From the NCBI GenBank assembly GCA_020723405.1, contig DYIY01000006.1, positions 62,001 through 126,000 of the forward strand: 64,000 bases of DNA, written 5' to 3'. Made by a program: the position numbers and the translations under genes. This stretch comes from Thiobacillus denitrificans. Its GTDB lineage: Bacteria; Pseudomonadota; Gammaproteobacteria; Burkholderiales; Thiobacillaceae. The notes under the pieces were generated by a model, which saw nothing but the letters and a program-made list of their open reading frames with translations, ran no database searches and was not told where the DNA came from. Each line of letters starts with the position of its first letter. The stretch's first letter is position 1. This document shows, one piece after another, positions 62,795-64,000 of the stretch.

Positions 62795-63397
62795 TTGCAG
62801 CCGGCCAGCCGGATCCTCACCTACCTCCTGGCAGCCCTGGCGATCCCAGGGCTGCCTTTTTTCATGCTGGCCCTGTTGCTGCTCCCCCCCTTGATCCTGC
62901 TCATCCGTCTGGGACGCAATCCTCTGGGCCTGGTCTGGCGGACCCGCTGGCTGCTGCTGGTGCTGGCTCTGGGTTATGCCTGGGGATTGCCGGGGGTGCC
63001 CTTGTTGCCCGCCGTCGGTGATCTTTCGCCCAGTCTGGAAGGGTTCCTGCATGGGGCCCGGCAGTCCGTGGGATTGCTGGTCCTGCTGCTGTGGCTGGAC
63101 GTGCTGGTCCTGGCCTTGTCCCCCGACGATCTGTTGGGCGGCATCTATCAACTGGCCAGGCCCCTGGGGGCCATGGGACTGGACCGGGGACGCCTGGCCC
63201 TGCGTCTGGGCCTTACCTTGAAGGCCATCGAGGGCCTGGAACGGGGCCGGGGCAACCTGCTCCGGCTTCTGGATCCCAGGGTGGCGTTGGACTTGCCCGG
63301 GGAGGTCCGGTTGACCATGCCGCCGCCCCGCGGGCTGGATTTCCTCTTGCCCGCCGTCCTGCTGGCCGGCCTGTTGCTGCAATGGTTCAGCGCATAG
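62795..63397 (+). CDS. Membrane protein between fimV and truA, possibly EcfT/CbiQ-like
   Basis: A 200-residue hydrophobic protein with about five predicted helices. The first codon is probably TTG directly after the fimV stop, with GAGGCGGG upstream. The segment LARPLGAMGLDRGRLALRLGLTLKAIEGLERGRG resembles the cytoplasmic coupling region of EcfT/CbiQ energy-coupling proteins, but no S component or ATPase is near, so the call is tentative. The last 16 bases overlap the truA start. Confidence 0.6.
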   Translation: MQPASRILTYLLAALAIPGLPFFMLALLLLPPLILLIRLGRNPLGLVWRTRWLLLVLALGYAWGLPGVPLLPAVGDLSPSLEGFLHGARQSVGLLVLLLWLDVLVLALSPDDLLGGIYQLARPLGAMGLDRGRLALRLGLTLKAIEGLERGRGNLLRLLDPRVALDLPGEVRLTMPPPRGLDFLLPAVLLAGLLLQWFSA

Positions 63398-64000
63398 CCC
63401 TGGGCCTGGAGTACGACGGCAGGGGATTCCAGGGTTGGCAGACCCAGCCCGGGGGAGGCGCCCTCCAGGACCACCTGGAAGCGGCCCTGGCCATCATCCA
63501 TGGGGCGCCCTTGGCCACCCGGGTGGCCGGCCGAACCGATGCCGGCGTCCATGCCCTCCAGCAGATCGTGCACTTCGATGCCCTTCACGGACGGCCCGTG
63601 CAGGCCTGGGTGAAGGGCGTCAACAGCCATCTGCCGGACGGAATGGCCGTGCTCTGGGCCCGCCCGGTACCGGAAGCCTTCGATGCCCGCCGTTCGGCCC
63701 TGGAGCGGACCTACCACTACCTGCTGCTGCGCCGGCCGGTCCGCTCCCCCTTGCTGGCCGGCCGGGTGGGCTGGGTGCACGGCCATCTGGACGCGGCGGC
63801 CATGGAGCGGGCCGCCCGCCATCTCCTGGGCACCCACGATTTTTCCGCCTTCCGGGCCGCCGAATGCCAGGCACGCTCCCCCATCCGCACCCTCCACGAA
63901 GCCGGCCTGGCGGCCCGCGACGACCTGCTGTGTTTCACGTTCCGGGGCAATGCCTTCCTGCATCACCAGGTGCGCAACATGGTCGGTGCCCTGGTCTGGG
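63382..64000 (+). CDS. truA: tRNA pseudouridine(38-40) synthase TruA (5' part)
   Basis: The first 206 residues are present and the gene runs off the window. The N terminus IALGLEYDGRGFQGWQTQP and the catalytic motif GRTDAGVHALQQIVHFD (Asp near residue 53) identify TruA, which isomerises U38-U40 in the anticodon arm. FRGNAFLHHQVRNMVGALV near the window end is the usual C-terminal signature. ATG 63382 lies inside the end of the upstream membrane protein gene. Confidence 0.96.
   Translation, partial: MVQRIALGLEYDGRGFQGWQTQPGGGALQDHLEAALAIIHGAPLATRVAGRTDAGVHALQQIVHFDALHGRPVQAWVKGVNSHLPDGMAVLWARPVPEAFDARRSALERTYHYLLLRRPVRSPLLAGRVGWVHGHLDAAAMERAARHLLGTHDFSAFRAAECQARSPIRTLHEAGLAARDDLLCFTFRGNAFLHHQVRNMVGALVW

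Noticed and set aside
60245-63382. Long open frame opposite fimV (1045 codons)
   Set aside because: It covers fimV and its neighbour on the other strand, is low in complexity, and has no family match that I can see.

Overview
The window is from a high-GC betaproteobacterium. The gene order leuC-entericidin-leuD-leuB-asd-usg1-fimV-(membrane protein)-truA, the aceE-aceF-lpdA cluster and the many short C-terminal sorting signals of PEP-CTERM type point to the Rhodocyclales/Nitrosomonadales area (Rhodocyclaceae, Sterolibacteriaceae and relatives). This is inference from gene content. No rRNA, tRNA, phage, transposase or CRISPR array is visible, so the window looks chromosomal, mostly core genes with small accessory patches.

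Layout. 1-3.9 kb: tail of tex, a TauE/SafE exporter with a strong sigma-54 promoter diverging from a sigma-54 activator gene, and a first PEP-CTERM protein. 3.9-13.2 kb: mnmC, hslO and msrA (tRNA modification, oxidative protein quality control), an HD-GYP c-di-GMP phosphodiesterase with a flagellar sigma-28 type promoter, an M20 amidohydrolase, SirB2, YchJ, an OmpA-type lipoprotein and a Sel1 protein. 13.5-20.4 kb: a chemoreceptor, a heme-c-type GGDEF-EAL protein, then a secreted protein, TlpA-like thioredoxin and DUF255 protein. 20.9-25.1 kb: a large secreted protein ending in dockerin-like calcium repeats, followed by a small cohesin-like PEP-CTERM protein. 25.1-35.6 kb: an AbrB/PIN pair, rmuC, a DMT exporter, STAS, OsmC, YdcF, a flavin disulfide oxidoreductase, a Cys-rich secreted protein, a TPR/beta-barrel protein and a thioesterase. 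35.6-37.0 kb: an inverted-repeat element and two toxin-antitoxin pairs. 37.1-43.0 kb: pyruvate dehydrogenase. 43.1-51.7 kb: M17 aminopeptidase, a GGDEF-EAL protein paired with a periplasmic binding protein, a cytochrome c, aroC, DUF465 and an MFS transporter. 51.7-54.1 kb: four PEP-CTERM genes in tandem, two intact and two decayed. 54.5-64 kb: leucine and aspartate-family biosynthesis, FimV and truA.

How it fits together. Three c-di-GMP enzymes, a chemoreceptor and FimV suggest a motile, surface-attaching cell. Four intact PEP-CTERM proteins imply an exosortase and exopolysaccharide system elsewhere in the genome; none is in the window. The most interesting unit is the adjacent dockerin/cohesin pair: a large beta-propeller exoprotein may be held at the surface by a cohesin that is itself sorted by exosortase. 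Several families of G/C-rich palindromic repeats are scattered through the window, and one pair has been absorbed in frame into the tlpA-like gene.
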